Made by a program: the position numbers and the translations under genes. A DNA stretch of 52,174 nucleotides from Gemmataceae bacterium (GTDB lineage: Bacteria > Planctomycetota > Planctomycetia > Gemmatales > Gemmataceae). How positions within the stretch are numbered: position 1 is the first letter of the stretch; every line of letters starts with the position of its first letter. The notes beneath the pieces are model-generated. The model ran no database searches. It had not been told where the DNA came from and saw nothing but the letters and a program-made list of their open reading frames with translations. Shown in pieces: positions 43,312 to 51,117 of the stretch. Location of the stretch: the NCBI GenBank assembly GCA_009692065.1, contig SHZY01000021.1:1-52174 (forward strand), read 5' to 3'.

Positions 43312-44784
43312 ATGTCCACCAAGAAAATCCTCGCCTTCGATCTCGGCGCCGAATCGGGCCGCGGCCTCATCGGCTCCTTTGACGGCGAACGCCTCGCTCT
43401 CGAAGTCGTCCACCGCTTCCCCAACGGCGGCGTGCCGACACTCGGCACGCTCCACTGGGACGTTCTGGGTTTATGGCGTGAGATACTCGCGGGCCTGCGC
43501 AAAGCGGAAGCCGAGCGCGGCCCGCTCGCCTCCGTCGGCGTCGATACCTGGGGTGTCGATTTCGCCCTTTTGGGCAAGGACGGCAGCCTCCTCGCCAATC
43601 CTCGCCACTATCGCGATCCGCACACCGAAACCATCATGGACGCCGCATTTGCGAAGGTGCCCAGGGCCGACATCTTCCGCCAGACCGGCATCCAGTTCAT
43701 GCGTTTCAACTCGCTGTTCCAACTCCTGGCCCTGATGCGCGATCGCTCGCCGATCCTGGAGGCGGCCGATGCGATGCTGTTCATCCCCGATCTCTTCCAT
43801 TACTGGTTGACCGGTATCAAGGTCAACGAGTATACGAACACCTCGACGAGCCAGATGATTAACCCGCAAACGCGCACCTGGGCGCGCGAGCTGGTGCACG
43901 CCTTCGCCATCCCCGAAAAAATCCTTGGTACCCTCGTGCAACCCGGCACCGTGCTTGGCCCCTTGCGGGCCAGCGTGGCGTCCCATGCCGGTTGCTCGTC
44001 GATCCCGGTGATCGCGCCGGCGACGCACGACACCGCCGCCGCCGTTGCCGCCGTTCCTGCCGAGGGCGACTCGTGGGCGTATATCAGTAGCGGCACCTGG
44101 TCGTTAATGGGCGTCGAAACCAAGACGCCGAAGACCGACGAGAGCACGCTGCGCGTCAACTTCACGAACGAAGGCGGCGTCGGCGGCACGATTCGCCTCT
44201 TGAAAAACATCATGGGCCTCTGGCTCGTGCAGGAATGTCGGCGTGCCTGGGAACGCGGGGGCGTCACCTACGATTACAGCGCGCTGATGAAAATGGCCGA
44301 GACGGCGAAACCGTTCGCCAACATCGTCAATCCCGACGACACGTCCTTCATCTTGCCGACGAGCATGCCGGTCGCGATCGGCGACTACTGCAAGAAGACC
44401 GGCCAGCCCGTCCCCGACGAACCCGGCGATGTGGTGCGCTGCGCTCTCGAAAGCCTCGCCTTGCGTTATCGCTGGGTGCTGGAGCGTTTGGAGGAACTCG
44501 TCGGCAAGCGGCTTGACACGATCCACATCGTCGGCGGCGGCTGCCAGAACACGCTTCTCTGTCAACTGACTGCGGACGCCTGCAATCGCCAGGTCGTCGC
44601 CGGTCCCGTCGAAGCCACCGCGATCGGCAACGTCCTCGTGCAAGCCATCGGCCTGGGCCTGCTGGGATCGCTGGCCGATGGCCGAGCCGTGGTCCGCCGC
44701 TCCTTCGAGGTGCGCGCCTATGAGCCACAACACCACGACCGCTGGGCGGAGCCGTACAGGCGGTTTTTGGGGATGATTGGATAA
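43312..44784 (+). CDS. rhaB: Rhamnulokinase-like FGGY kinase
   Basis: 490 residues. The N-terminus ILAFDLGAESGRGLIGSFDG is the phosphate-binding loop of FGGY kinases in its rhamnulokinase form, with LHWDVLGLW, GVDTWGVDFALL and IPDLFHYWLTG following. The ATP-binding side has YISSGTWSLMG and HIVGGGCQNTLLCQLTADAC. It would phosphorylate L-rhamnulose at C1 in the cytoplasm; no isomerase or aldolase gene adjoins it, so relatives acting on other deoxy sugars remain possible. The last 15 codons are present a second time at 45365-45409, after the toxin-antitoxin pair. Confidence 0.88.
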   Translation: MSTKKILAFDLGAESGRGLIGSFDGERLALEVVHRFPNGGVPTLGTLHWDVLGLWREILAGLRKAEAERGPLASVGVDTWGVDFALLGKDGSLLANPRHYRDPHTETIMDAAFAKVPRADIFRQTGIQFMRFNSLFQLLALMRDRSPILEAADAMLFIPDLFHYWLTGIKVNEYTNTSTSQMINPQTRTWARELVHAFAIPEKILGTLVQPGTVLGPLRASVASHAGCSSIPVIAPATHDTAAAVAAVPAEGDSWAYISSGTWSLMGVETKTPKTDESTLRVNFTNEGGVGGTIRLLKNIMGLWLVQECRRAWERGGVTYDYSALMKMAETAKPFANIVNPDDTSFILPTSMPVAIGDYCKKTGQPVPDEPGDVVRCALESLALRYRWVLERLEELVGKRLDTIHIVGGGCQNTLLCQLTADACNRQVVAGPVEATAIGNVLVQAIGLGLLGSLADGRAVVRRSFEVRAYEPQHHDRWAEPYRRFLGMIG

Positions 44785-44800
44785 CCCGCGCAGCCTCTTC

Positions 44801-44829
44801 TTGTGCAAAATGCCCGTTATAGCTATCAT
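44801..44829 (+). promoter_or_regulatory. Promoter of the toxin-antitoxin pair
   Basis: TTGTGC (44801-44806) and TATCAT (44824-44829) are separated by 17 bases. The -10 box matches the consensus at five of six positions; the -35 is weaker. It lies 16 bases after the rhamnulokinase stop. Confidence 0.6.
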
Positions 44830-44852
44830 GTACATGAGAACCCTATTGTACA
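44827..44852 (+). promoter_or_regulatory. Putative antitoxin operator with two TGTACA cores
   Basis: TGTACA occurs at 44829-44834, inside the longer palindrome CATGTACATG (44827-44836), and again at 44847-44852, 18 bases apart. The first overlaps the -10 end and the second touches the AGGAGG ribosome-binding site. TGTACA cores in a long and a short palindrome are known from the yefM-yoeB operator, which supports autoregulation by a YefM-type antitoxin. Confidence 0.65.
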
Positions 44853-44866
44853 GGAGGACCCCGATC

Positions 44867-45103
44867 ATGAAAGTCGCAGACATTCGCAACCAGTTGGCCG
44901 ATGCCATCAATCGCGTCGCCTACGCCGGCGAGCGCATTACTCTGGAACGCCGCGGCAAGGTCGTGGCCGCCCTGGTTTCCATGGAGGACCTTGAACTCCT
45001 GGAACGCCTCGAAGACAAAGCCGACATCAAGGCGGCTCGCAAGGCGCTCAAGGAAAAAGGCGGAATTACACTAGAGGAGCTGAAGAAGAAATACGGAATA
45101 TGA
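44867..45103 (+). CDS. Phd/YefM-family antitoxin
   Basis: 78 residues from the ATG at 44867, with a perfect AGGAGG nine bases upstream. The N-terminus MKVADIRNQLADAINRVAYA and ITLERRGKVVAALVSMEDLE match the Phd/YefM fold, whose dimer binds the operator; the end (KALKEKGGITLEELKKKYG) would wrap and block the toxin. It is followed by the toxin gene after 3 bases. Two TGTACA operator cores lie in its promoter. The pair sits directly behind rhaB and is flanked by duplicated rhaB ends. Confidence 0.88.
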   Translation: MKVADIRNQLADAINRVAYAGERITLERRGKVVAALVSMEDLELLERLEDKADIKAARKALKEKGGITLEELKKKYGI

Positions 45104-45106
45104 ACC

Positions 45107-45364
45107 GTGTACCACCTCATCACCAAGCCAGCCGCGGAAAAGCAAATTGCTCGGCTCTCCGCGCAGGTCCGGCGACGCATCTATGATGCGCTCGACGGGC
45201 TTTGCGAGAATCCGCGCCCGCGCGGCTGCGTCAAGCTCAAGGACGCCGCGGACCTTTGGCGAATCCGCGTGGGCGAATACCGCGTCGTCTACACCATCGA
45301 AGACGATAAGCTGATCGTCCTGGTGGTTCGTGTCGCGCATCGCAAGGACGTCTATCGAGATTAG
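45107..45364 (+). CDS. RelE/ParE-superfamily toxin
   Basis: 85 residues from a GTG at 45107, 3 bases after the antitoxin stop. The sequence YHLITKPAAEKQIARLSAQ, then GCVKLKDAADLWRIRVGEYR, VVYTIEDDKLIVLVVRVAHR and KDVYRD is typical of RelE-type toxins. In that family basic residues and a C-terminal Tyr cut mRNA at the ribosome; ParE relatives poison gyrase instead. Arg and Tyr residues of the RelE end are present (RVAHRKDVYRD). The TAG stop directly abuts a second copy of the rhaB 3' end. Confidence 0.87.
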   Translation: MYHLITKPAAEKQIARLSAQVRRRIYDALDGLCENPRPRGCVKLKDAADLWRIRVGEYRVVYTIEDDKLIVLVVRVAHRKDVYRD

Positions 45365-45409
45365 CGCTGGTCGGAACCGTACCGGCGCTTTTTGGGGATG
45401 ATTGGCTAG
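45365..45409 (+). pseudogene. Remnant copy of the rhamnulokinase 3' end
   Basis: Fifteen codons read RWSEPYRRFLGMIG and TAG, compared with RWAEPYRRFLGMIG and TAA at the end of rhaB (44740-44784). 39 of 45 bases agree; five of the six changes are synonymous or stop-for-stop. It starts at the base after the toxin stop. This marks a direct repeat flanking the toxin-antitoxin pair. Confidence 0.9.
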
Positions 45410-45416
45410 ACCGCCA

Positions 45417-45440
45417 TATAGCCCGCTGTTTACGGCGGGT
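45417..45440. repeat. Family E palindrome
   Basis: TATAGCCCGCTGTTTACGGC unit with one mismatch in the arms, just after the rhamnulokinase remnant. Confidence 0.75.
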
Positions 45441-45467
45441 TCGCCGTGACTTCGCCATCCTTCTTGG

Positions 45468-46112
45468 TCACCCCTTCTCACGACCACCTTTACCATTCGA
45501 TACGACGGCCAGCCCCTTATCGGTGAGCGTCAAAGCGCTCTGATCCCCGTGCGGAACCAATTTGACCAGAGCGAGGCGATGAAGCAAGAAAGCCGCGGTC
45601 AGGTTGCGGACTTGCCCAATGGGCACTACCGATTCGCAGCGATCGAGAAGCCGGGCCGCATCGTCAATCAAGCCGGCATCGGCGCGGATGCGGTGGGCCC
45701 AGATCCCGATGGCCTCCATGACGCCAGCCGGCCCGCCGATGAGGACGACGGCAAAACCCGCGCTGGCATGGCGCGGACTGAAATAACCAAGGCCCCCCGC
45801 AGCTTGACTGAGCATGGTAAGAAACCATTCGCGGTCCGACAGTAGCGCCAGACCCGCCAGCGGATCAATCCGCCGCCACGCCGACCACGTTGCTGCCACG
45901 AAGAAGACGCCCGTGAACATTCCTGCAAATTGCCATGGGACAAGATTCATCTGCCGACCAAAGAAAAAGCCGACGAACCAAGCGAACCAGAAGACGAAGC
46001 CGAAAGTGAAGAACGAGAAGACAACTCCGAGGCCGGCTTTCAGGATGGCATCGAATGCCAGCTCGCGATTGCGGCGACGGACCATCTCGGCAAGGTGATC
46101 CTGGAGCTTCAT
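45468..46112 (-). CDS. Small membrane protein of unknown function
   Basis: 214 residues. Two strong membrane segments (LGVVFSFFTFGFVFWFAWFV near 29-48 and FAGMFTGVFFVAATWSAW near 62-79) and a weaker third (AGFAVVLIGGPAGVMEAIGI near 118-137). The C-terminal half is soluble, with VRNLTAAFLLHRLALVKLVP and LTLTDKG, which looks like a winged-helix-type turn. I do not recognise the family. It is convergent with the toxin gene and next to the nitrilase on the same strand, 59 bases apart. Confidence 0.62.
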   Translation of the reverse strand: MKLQDHLAEMVRRRNRELAFDAILKAGLGVVFSFFTFGFVFWFAWFVGFFFGRQMNLVPWQFAGMFTGVFFVAATWSAWRRIDPLAGLALLSDREWFLTMLSQAAGGLGYFSPRHASAGFAVVLIGGPAGVMEAIGIWAHRIRADAGLIDDAARLLDRCESVVPIGQVRNLTAAFLLHRLALVKLVPHGDQSALTLTDKGLAVVSNGKGGREKG

Positions 46113-46171
46113 GCGAAATCTGATTCAGCTCTTGGGTTGACAAAGAGCGGCAGCATCACGGTGTTGAATTC

Positions 46172-47077
46172 CTAACGCCCCGGGATCGGCACGCTATACA
46201 CGAGCACGCTCTCCTTGCTGTCGCTCTTCTGCGTGGAGGTCGGCATCTGTGCCAGCGTTTTTCCGTCGGGGCCGATGAACCAGGCGCCGCTCGCCCAGCC
46301 GGTGTTGGCGTCCTTGGCTGTCGGCGCATCGAAGTCGGCGTGATACAGCCCCGCATGATTGTGCAGGGCGGCATGCACCTTGAGCTGGGCGATCCAGCCA
46401 TCCGGCCCCGCCCACGCCGCGCGAAACTTGTACCAGCCGGCGATCGTGCCTCCCGTGGTATTGGCGTGAGGGCCGTAGATGAGCTGGGCGCCATTCTTCA
46501 CCAGCGCCTCCAGGTTCTTGCGATCGCTGCCGTCGGCGCAGATGGCGATCCCGGTCTTGATGCCTTTGATGTCAAACACCTTGTGTTCGTTGCCGGCTTC
46601 GACGAAACCCTTTTCCTTCGTGAGCCAAATCTTGCGATGCACCCCGATAATGCGTCCCTGCGGATCGATGACGATCTGCACGTTCCAGCGTTTGCCCTCG
46701 GCATCTTCGAGGGCGATGCCGACGCTGATGTAGACGCGTTTCTCGATCGCCTTTTTCTGGAGGGCCTTGACCTCGGAGCCGTCGAGCTTCAGCCAGGTCA
46801 TGGTCTTGCTGAAGTGGTAGCCATTGACGGAGAGCTCGGGGAAGCCGATGAACTCGGCCCCATCCGCTGCCAGGCGATCGATGAAGTAGAAGTGCCGCTT
46901 GAGGTTGGCCTGGATGTTGGCTTCGTTGACCTTGGGATCGGCGCCGTCGGAGTAACGCGACTTGATGTTGACGAGGGCCATCTTGAGATGGCCGGCATTC
47001 TTGTCATTGGGCGGCAGGGCGCTGGCGAGACTGCCGATGACCAGCGCAACCATGGCTGCGATCGTGAGAGACTTCAT
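46172..47077 (-). CDS. Exported carbon-nitrogen hydrolase (nitrilase superfamily)
   Basis: 301 residues with a signal peptide (SLTIAAMVALVIGSLASA). The catalytic triad of the superfamily is complete: Glu81 (IGFPELSVNG), Lys149 (GVHRKIWLTKEKGF) and Cys180 (TGIAICADGS). It would hydrolyse an amide or nitrile through a thioester. Most members are cytoplasmic; this one is predicted to act outside the membrane, which is unusual. AGGAG precedes the ATG. It is divergent from the phosphoesterase gene, with 151 bases between the starts. The substrate is unknown. Confidence 0.84.
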   Translation of the reverse strand: MKSLTIAAMVALVIGSLASALPPNDKNAGHLKMALVNIKSRYSDGADPKVNEANIQANLKRHFYFIDRLAADGAEFIGFPELSVNGYHFSKTMTWLKLDGSEVKALQKKAIEKRVYISVGIALEDAEGKRWNVQIVIDPQGRIIGVHRKIWLTKEKGFVEAGNEHKVFDIKGIKTGIAICADGSDRKNLEALVKNGAQLIYGPHANTTGGTIAGWYKFRAAWAGPDGWIAQLKVHAALHNHAGLYHADFDAPTAKDANTGWASGAWFIGPDGKTLAQMPTSTQKSDSKESVLVYSVPIPGR

Positions 47078-47198
47078 GGCGTGTTTCTCCTGGGGGGCGA
47101 TACGATCTGTATTCTATGCTGGCGGCGTAAAGTTGTTGCAATTGGGCTGGTATTGATTAGGATACGGTCGGCGGCGCGGGGGCAACCGGTGTTGAGAC

Positions 47199-47217
47199 GC
47201 GGGCGCTAAACGAAGAC
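47199..47217. repeat. Family B half unit
   Basis: GCGGGCGCTAAACGAAGAC stands alone, without a left arm, 11 bases before the phosphoesterase start. Confidence 0.6.
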
Positions 47218-47228
47218 GGGGGGACTTC

Positions 47229-48461
47229 ATGAAACGGCTTTGGATCGGGTCGATCGCGCTGATCGGCGTTTGTGTCGCGGTGGTGCTGTCGGGCGTGGGT
47301 GGCGGCGGGCTCAAGACGTTTTTCGCCAAGGAGGAACGCAATCCTGTCACCCACCTCCGCTGGAACGAGAACGACGCGCAGTTCCAGTTCGCCATCGTCA
47401 GCGATCGCACCGGCGGGCATCGCGCCAACGTCTTCGCCCAGGCTGTCGAGAAGCTCAATCTGATGCAGCCAGCGTTTGTGATGTCGGTCGGCGATCTCAT
47501 CGAGGGAGGCAAGAAGACCGATGACAAGATCGGCGCCGAGTGGAAGGAATTCGATGACATGGTCAACAAGCTCACCATGCCCTTCTTCTATGTGCCCGGC
47601 AATCACGACGTCGCCAACAAGGACGACGCCAAATTCTGGGACGGCAAGCTCGGCCGGCGCTACTATCACTTCGTCTATCGCAATGTGCTCTTCTTGATCC
47701 TCAACGGTTACGATCCGGCCGGCACGTCCGACATCGGCAAGGAGCAGATTGCGTACGCTCAGAAGGCGCTCAAGGACAACGCGAAAGTAAACTGGACGCT
47801 CGTCTTCGTCCATCACCCGATGTGGAACGTCAACAACGGCGCCAAGAACGGCTGGGGCGAAGTCGAGAAGACGCTCAAGGGCCGCAACTACACCGCCTTC
47901 TGCGGCCACGTGCATCGCTATGACAAGTGGGTGCGCCAGGGGATGAATTACTACCAGCTGGCAACCACCGGCGGCGCGAGTCGGGTGCGCGGAATCGAGT
48001 ACAACGAGTTCGATCACTTCGTCTGGGTGACCATGAAGAAGGACGGGCCCGTGCTCGCGAATATCCTGATCGACGGCGTACACCCCGAAGACCTCAAGCC
48101 AATCAAGACCGCAGAGTCCGGCGTCTCGACCGCGAACCGCAAGCCGACGCACACGGTGCGCGGCATGGCGTATTTCGACGGCACGCCGATGCCCGGCGCC
48201 GTGGTGACGTTCACCGGCGAGAAAGGCTCGACCGCGCAGGGCGTTAGCGCCTCAGGCGTGGTCGAGGGGGATGGATCGTTCAAGCTGACCACCTACCAGG
48301 CGTTCGACGGTGCGCCGGCAGGGGAGTACAAGGTCGGCATCGCCTGGCGGGCGTCGGGGAAAAGTCTGGTGCCCGCCAAGTACAACAGCACCGACAAATC
48401 AGGGTTGCACGCCACGGTCCAGGCGGGGGGGAGTGATGTGGTGCTGGAATTGAAGAAATAA
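47229..48461 (+). CDS. Exported calcineurin-like metallophosphoesterase
   Basis: 410 residues with an N-terminal membrane or signal segment (IGSIALIGVCVAVVLSGVG). Metallophosphoesterase motifs follow: FAIVSDRTGGH (Asp59; the usual DxH is Asp-Arg-Thr here), SVGDLIEGG, VPGNHDVAN (124-127), FVHHPMWN and CGHVHRYDK. The last 90 residues form a beta domain like a carboxypeptidase-regulatory module (VRGMAYFDGTPMPGAVVTF, GEYKVGIAW). It would cleave phosphoesters outside the cytoplasm using two metal ions. It stands alone on the plus strand. Confidence 0.83.
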   Translation: MKRLWIGSIALIGVCVAVVLSGVGGGGLKTFFAKEERNPVTHLRWNENDAQFQFAIVSDRTGGHRANVFAQAVEKLNLMQPAFVMSVGDLIEGGKKTDDKIGAEWKEFDDMVNKLTMPFFYVPGNHDVANKDDAKFWDGKLGRRYYHFVYRNVLFLILNGYDPAGTSDIGKEQIAYAQKALKDNAKVNWTLVFVHHPMWNVNNGAKNGWGEVEKTLKGRNYTAFCGHVHRYDKWVRQGMNYYQLATTGGASRVRGIEYNEFDHFVWVTMKKDGPVLANILIDGVHPEDLKPIKTAESGVSTANRKPTHTVRGMAYFDGTPMPGAVVTFTGEKGSTAQGVSASGVVEGDGSFKLTTYQAFDGAPAGEYKVGIAWRASGKSLVPAKYNSTDKSGLHATVQAGGSDVVLELKK

Positions 48462-48471
48462 CCCGAAAATC

Positions 48472-48491
48472 GCTTGCCGATTAGCGCTCGC
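48472..48491. repeat. Family A half unit
   Basis: GCTTGCCGATTAGCGCTCGC, a single arm, directly after the phosphoesterase stop and followed by a family C hairpin at 48503-48522. Confidence 0.6.
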
Positions 48492-48502
48492 TGAATTACT
48501 CC

Positions 48503-48522
48503 CCTCTCCCCGGGGGGAGAGG
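48503..48522. repeat. Family C palindrome
   Basis: CCTCTCCCC and GGGGAGAGG, between convergent genes. It could serve as a terminator hairpin. Confidence 0.75.
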
Positions 48523-48535
48523 ACCAAAACGAAGA

Positions 48536-49561
48536 TCAAGTCTTTTTCCCCTCGCGTCCAATCTCCGCGCTCGAGAATTCCACGCCAATGACGGCGGTCG
48601 CGGACACGTTCTTGCCGTCCACCTTCACGAAGCCGCGCCGCACCTGGATGCGCCAGGTGTAGCTGTCAGTCGCCTTGGCGATCTGGGCGATCTGCTTCTT
48701 GTAATGCGGCTCCGTCTTGAGCACGATGAGTATTTCGTCCTTGGGACTGAGCACAGCGCTGCCGACCGCATCGTCGGTACCCTGCAGGTTTTTGTGATAG
48801 TCGAGATAGGCGCCGAAAAGCCGGCCCGTGGTGTTCGATTTGGATTCCAGGTAGGTATACAGTTCGCCTCCCTTGGCATGGACAAAGGCCTCATTCATCG
48901 GCTCGAAGGCGGTGTTCGTCGAAACGTTCTTCGCGCGCAGGAAGAGACGCAGATCGCCCTCGTCGGTCAGGCTGGCTCGTTCGAAGGTCACGAGCAAATC
49001 GCCAATCTGGATTGGCTTGCCGAAGGTAGTCTTGAGATGGGCCGCGAGGGGATGCTTGTGATCGACCTGCATCACTTTCCGCGGAGCGCCTCCCTTTGGA
49101 TTGTTAACCGGGTCACGCAGCACATCAAGCGGATCGTACGCGCTTTTGCTTACGAAGAAGACGAGATAGACGACAAACGCCGTCATCACGATCGCGTATG
49201 GCACCAGGAAGATCAAAGCGATCAGCGAGAACACGCCCGACGAGTAGACCGGCCTCGACTTGAACTTGGTAAACTCGGGATTCGCCGCAGGCGTGTCAAC
49301 GGAAACGTCTGGCGGAATGGGCCCCGGCGGCATCTCCACCTGCGGCGCGGGGGCATTGCCCAGGACGACATCACTGGCCGCAGCGCCCGAAAAGGTCCTC
49401 TCACGCAGCTCCAGTTGCATGTTCGGAGCGGGCGCCGGCGCCGCGGCCTGTGTTTGCACCACTGCCTGGCAGTGCGGACATTGCACCTGGCCCCCAAGAT
49501 GCTCCACGCCGATCGCCATCAATTGCTGGCAATTGCCGCACTGCAGTTGAACAATTTCCAT
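48536..49561 (-). CDS. Zinc-ribbon membrane protein of unknown function
   Basis: 341 residues from the ATG at 49561 (MEIVQLQCGNC). The N-terminus holds CxxC pairs (CGNCQQ and CPHCQ, 14 residues apart), a small zinc ribbon. A Pro/Ala-rich linker leads to one membrane segment (FSLIALIFLVPYAIVMTAFV). The outer part of about 190 residues includes PIQIGDLLVTFERASLTDEG and LRLFLRAKNVS, a beta domain like those in planctomycete proteins with DUF4352-type folds. No catalytic motif is seen. It is followed upstream, 87 bases away, by the DUF1571 gene on the same strand. Confidence 0.7.
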   Translation of the reverse strand: MEIVQLQCGNCQQLMAIGVEHLGGQVQCPHCQAVVQTQAAAPAPAPNMQLELRERTFSGAAASDVVLGNAPAPQVEMPPGPIPPDVSVDTPAANPEFTKFKSRPVYSSGVFSLIALIFLVPYAIVMTAFVVYLVFFVSKSAYDPLDVLRDPVNNPKGGAPRKVMQVDHKHPLAAHLKTTFGKPIQIGDLLVTFERASLTDEGDLRLFLRAKNVSTNTAFEPMNEAFVHAKGGELYTYLESKSNTTGRLFGAYLDYHKNLQGTDDAVGSAVLSPKDEILIVLKTEPHYKKQIAQIAKATDSYTWRIQVRRGFVKVDGKNVSATAVIGVEFSSAEIGREGKKT

Positions 49562-49648
49562 GCTTGCCCCTTGGCGCCGCCCCTTGTGTGAACGGTAATA
49601 GGTTAACAAAAATCGGCAAGGGCGGGAAGGGGAACGCCAAACTTGCAC

Positions 49649-50593
49649 TCATTTGCGCCACGTGCGATCAGGGTTGAAATCGACATCGTCGAGCCGAACG
49701 GCTTGGATGTGGTCGTGGAGGTAGTATTCGACTTCGCCGGTTGCATCGTGCGTGATGCGCAGGACCGGCAAGCCGCTGCCCGCGTCGAAGAACCACCAGC
49801 GATGGCCGCCCTTGGGCAAGGTCGGATCATTGCCCGCCGGCACCGCCTGATACACTGCCTCGACCTTGGCGGTGAATTCGGGGCGCTCCAGTTGGCCAAG
49901 ATATTTAACCGTGCCCGCAAGCGGGTCCCCCTTTTCGATTCCCACGACCTGCCGGCCAAAGTGATCGATCATCATGCCCAGGCCGGTCTCCGTGATCGGG
50001 TAGCGGCTCTTGGAGCGGACCAGCGGATCGTCGGGAGCAATGCTTTGCCGTTTGATGAAGGATGAACCAAAATCATTGGGCGACAAGAGCACCTGCATCT
50101 TGTTGTTGTTCTTGCCCTGCACGTAGATCACTTCGCGGTCCTTGCCTTCGCCTACCAAACATTTGATGTAGACGCTGTAAGGATCGCAGCGGACCTTGAC
50201 CTGCATGACCTCTTCGGGCGTTTTCTTGCCCTGCACAACCTCGCGGCGTTTGAAACGGAAGATGTACGAATCCATCGTAGCATGGCGCCGGGAAGCGCGT
50301 TCGTAGAGTACGCGTAACGGATGCTGCAGCCCTTGAGCGTTGGGATCAATCGGTGGCGGATTGAGATCGGGAACAAAGGTGGCGGGCTTCACGTTCGGAT
50401 CGATCCCGGGATTGACGACGGCAGGCGGCTTGCCAATGGCGAGCGCTGGCGCGGACTTGGGCGGGCCTTCCTCAGCATCCGCGCTGCGACGAACACCGCC
50501 GAACCGGTGCCGCGAGAACTCGCTGCAGCCGGCCAGCCAGCACACCAACGCAATCGCGACAATCCTCCGTGTCCAGCCCATACTTGGCATCAT
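49649..50593 (-). CDS. DUF1571-family lipoprotein
   Basis: 314 residues. The N-terminus IVAIALVCWLAGCSEF has a lipobox (LAGC). The DUF1571 domain (about 90-310) includes HPLRVLYERASRRHATMDSY, YIFRFKRREVVQGK, VRCDPYSVYIKCL, GREVIYVQGKNNN-like residues and PITETGLGMMIDHFGRQV. The end is rich in charged and aromatic residues (YYLHDHIQAVRLDDVDFNPD). The family is widespread in planctomycetes, of unknown function, possibly binding lipids. Two ATGs (50593, 50590) compete for the start. Confidence 0.82.
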   Translation of the reverse strand: MMPSMGWTRRIVAIALVCWLAGCSEFSRHRFGGVRRSADAEEGPPKSAPALAIGKPPAVVNPGIDPNVKPATFVPDLNPPPIDPNAQGLQHPLRVLYERASRRHATMDSYIFRFKRREVVQGKKTPEEVMQVKVRCDPYSVYIKCLVGEGKDREVIYVQGKNNNKMQVLLSPNDFGSSFIKRQSIAPDDPLVRSKSRYPITETGLGMMIDHFGRQVVGIEKGDPLAGTVKYLGQLERPEFTAKVEAVYQAVPAGNDPTLPKGGHRWWFFDAGSGLPVLRITHDATGEVEYYLHDHIQAVRLDDVDFNPDRTWRK

Positions 50594-50907
50594 CCTTCGC
50601 TCCGTCAGATGGGGAACTATCCTACGTGACAGTATACCCCCCCAAGATTAGTCAAATGCCAGGTCACATGCCAGGTCATTTTGCCGATGGCATTGTCGAC
50701 ACAGCAACGTGGAGAAGATGGGGGGCTGGGATTTTGTGGATTCGTCGCAAGCCCTGGGATGAGGTACTCCGAATCCCAGGGGTTCGGAGTACCTCACCCC
50801 TGGGCGTCCACAGATGCTAGGGTTTGTAACGAATCTTCGCATCGGTCAAGCTGGGGAAAGCGGTCGGACCGGATAAATAATTTGGAATGTGGCAAGCCCC
50901 ATTGTGC
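50594..50907. other. Gene-free stretch
   Basis: Between the DUF1571 start and the minus-strand remnant no convincing reading frame is seen. It holds the family F inverted repeat at 50752-50804 and a short tandem AGGTCACATGCC/AGGTCATTTTGCC pair near 50660. Confidence 0.5.
50752..50804. repeat. Family F inverted repeat
   Basis: GATGAGGTACTCCGAA and TTCGGAGTACCTCA form arms of about 22 bases with a few mismatches around 9 bases. Confidence 0.8.
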
Positions 50908-51117
50908 TCAGCACTCGGTCTTTCCGGCGTCGGCGCGCAGATTCGCAAGCGACTCGTCGATGTATTCCTTGTCTCTCGTGTCTTGCCACGCTTGTCACCG
51001 CACCATGGACGGCACCCCCGCGTTTGCCGAAGGACGTTGGATTCTTCGACGTTCCGGCACGATCAGGAGACCGTGCTGCAACGAGATGGCGACTCAATCG
51101 TTCCAGGGTGCCCATTG
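50908..51117 (-). pseudogene. Possible 3' remnant of an unidentified gene
   Basis: On the minus strand the frame ending in TGA at 50908 reads QAWQDTRDKEYIDESL and NLRADAGKTEC, with acidic, normal protein composition unlike its surroundings. It is preceded in the same frame by a TGA (50995-50997) and, before that, ANAGVPSMVR. I do not recognise it. A decayed gene cut by the DUF/zinc-ribbon gene at 51118 is one reading; a chance frame is the other. Confidence 0.28.
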
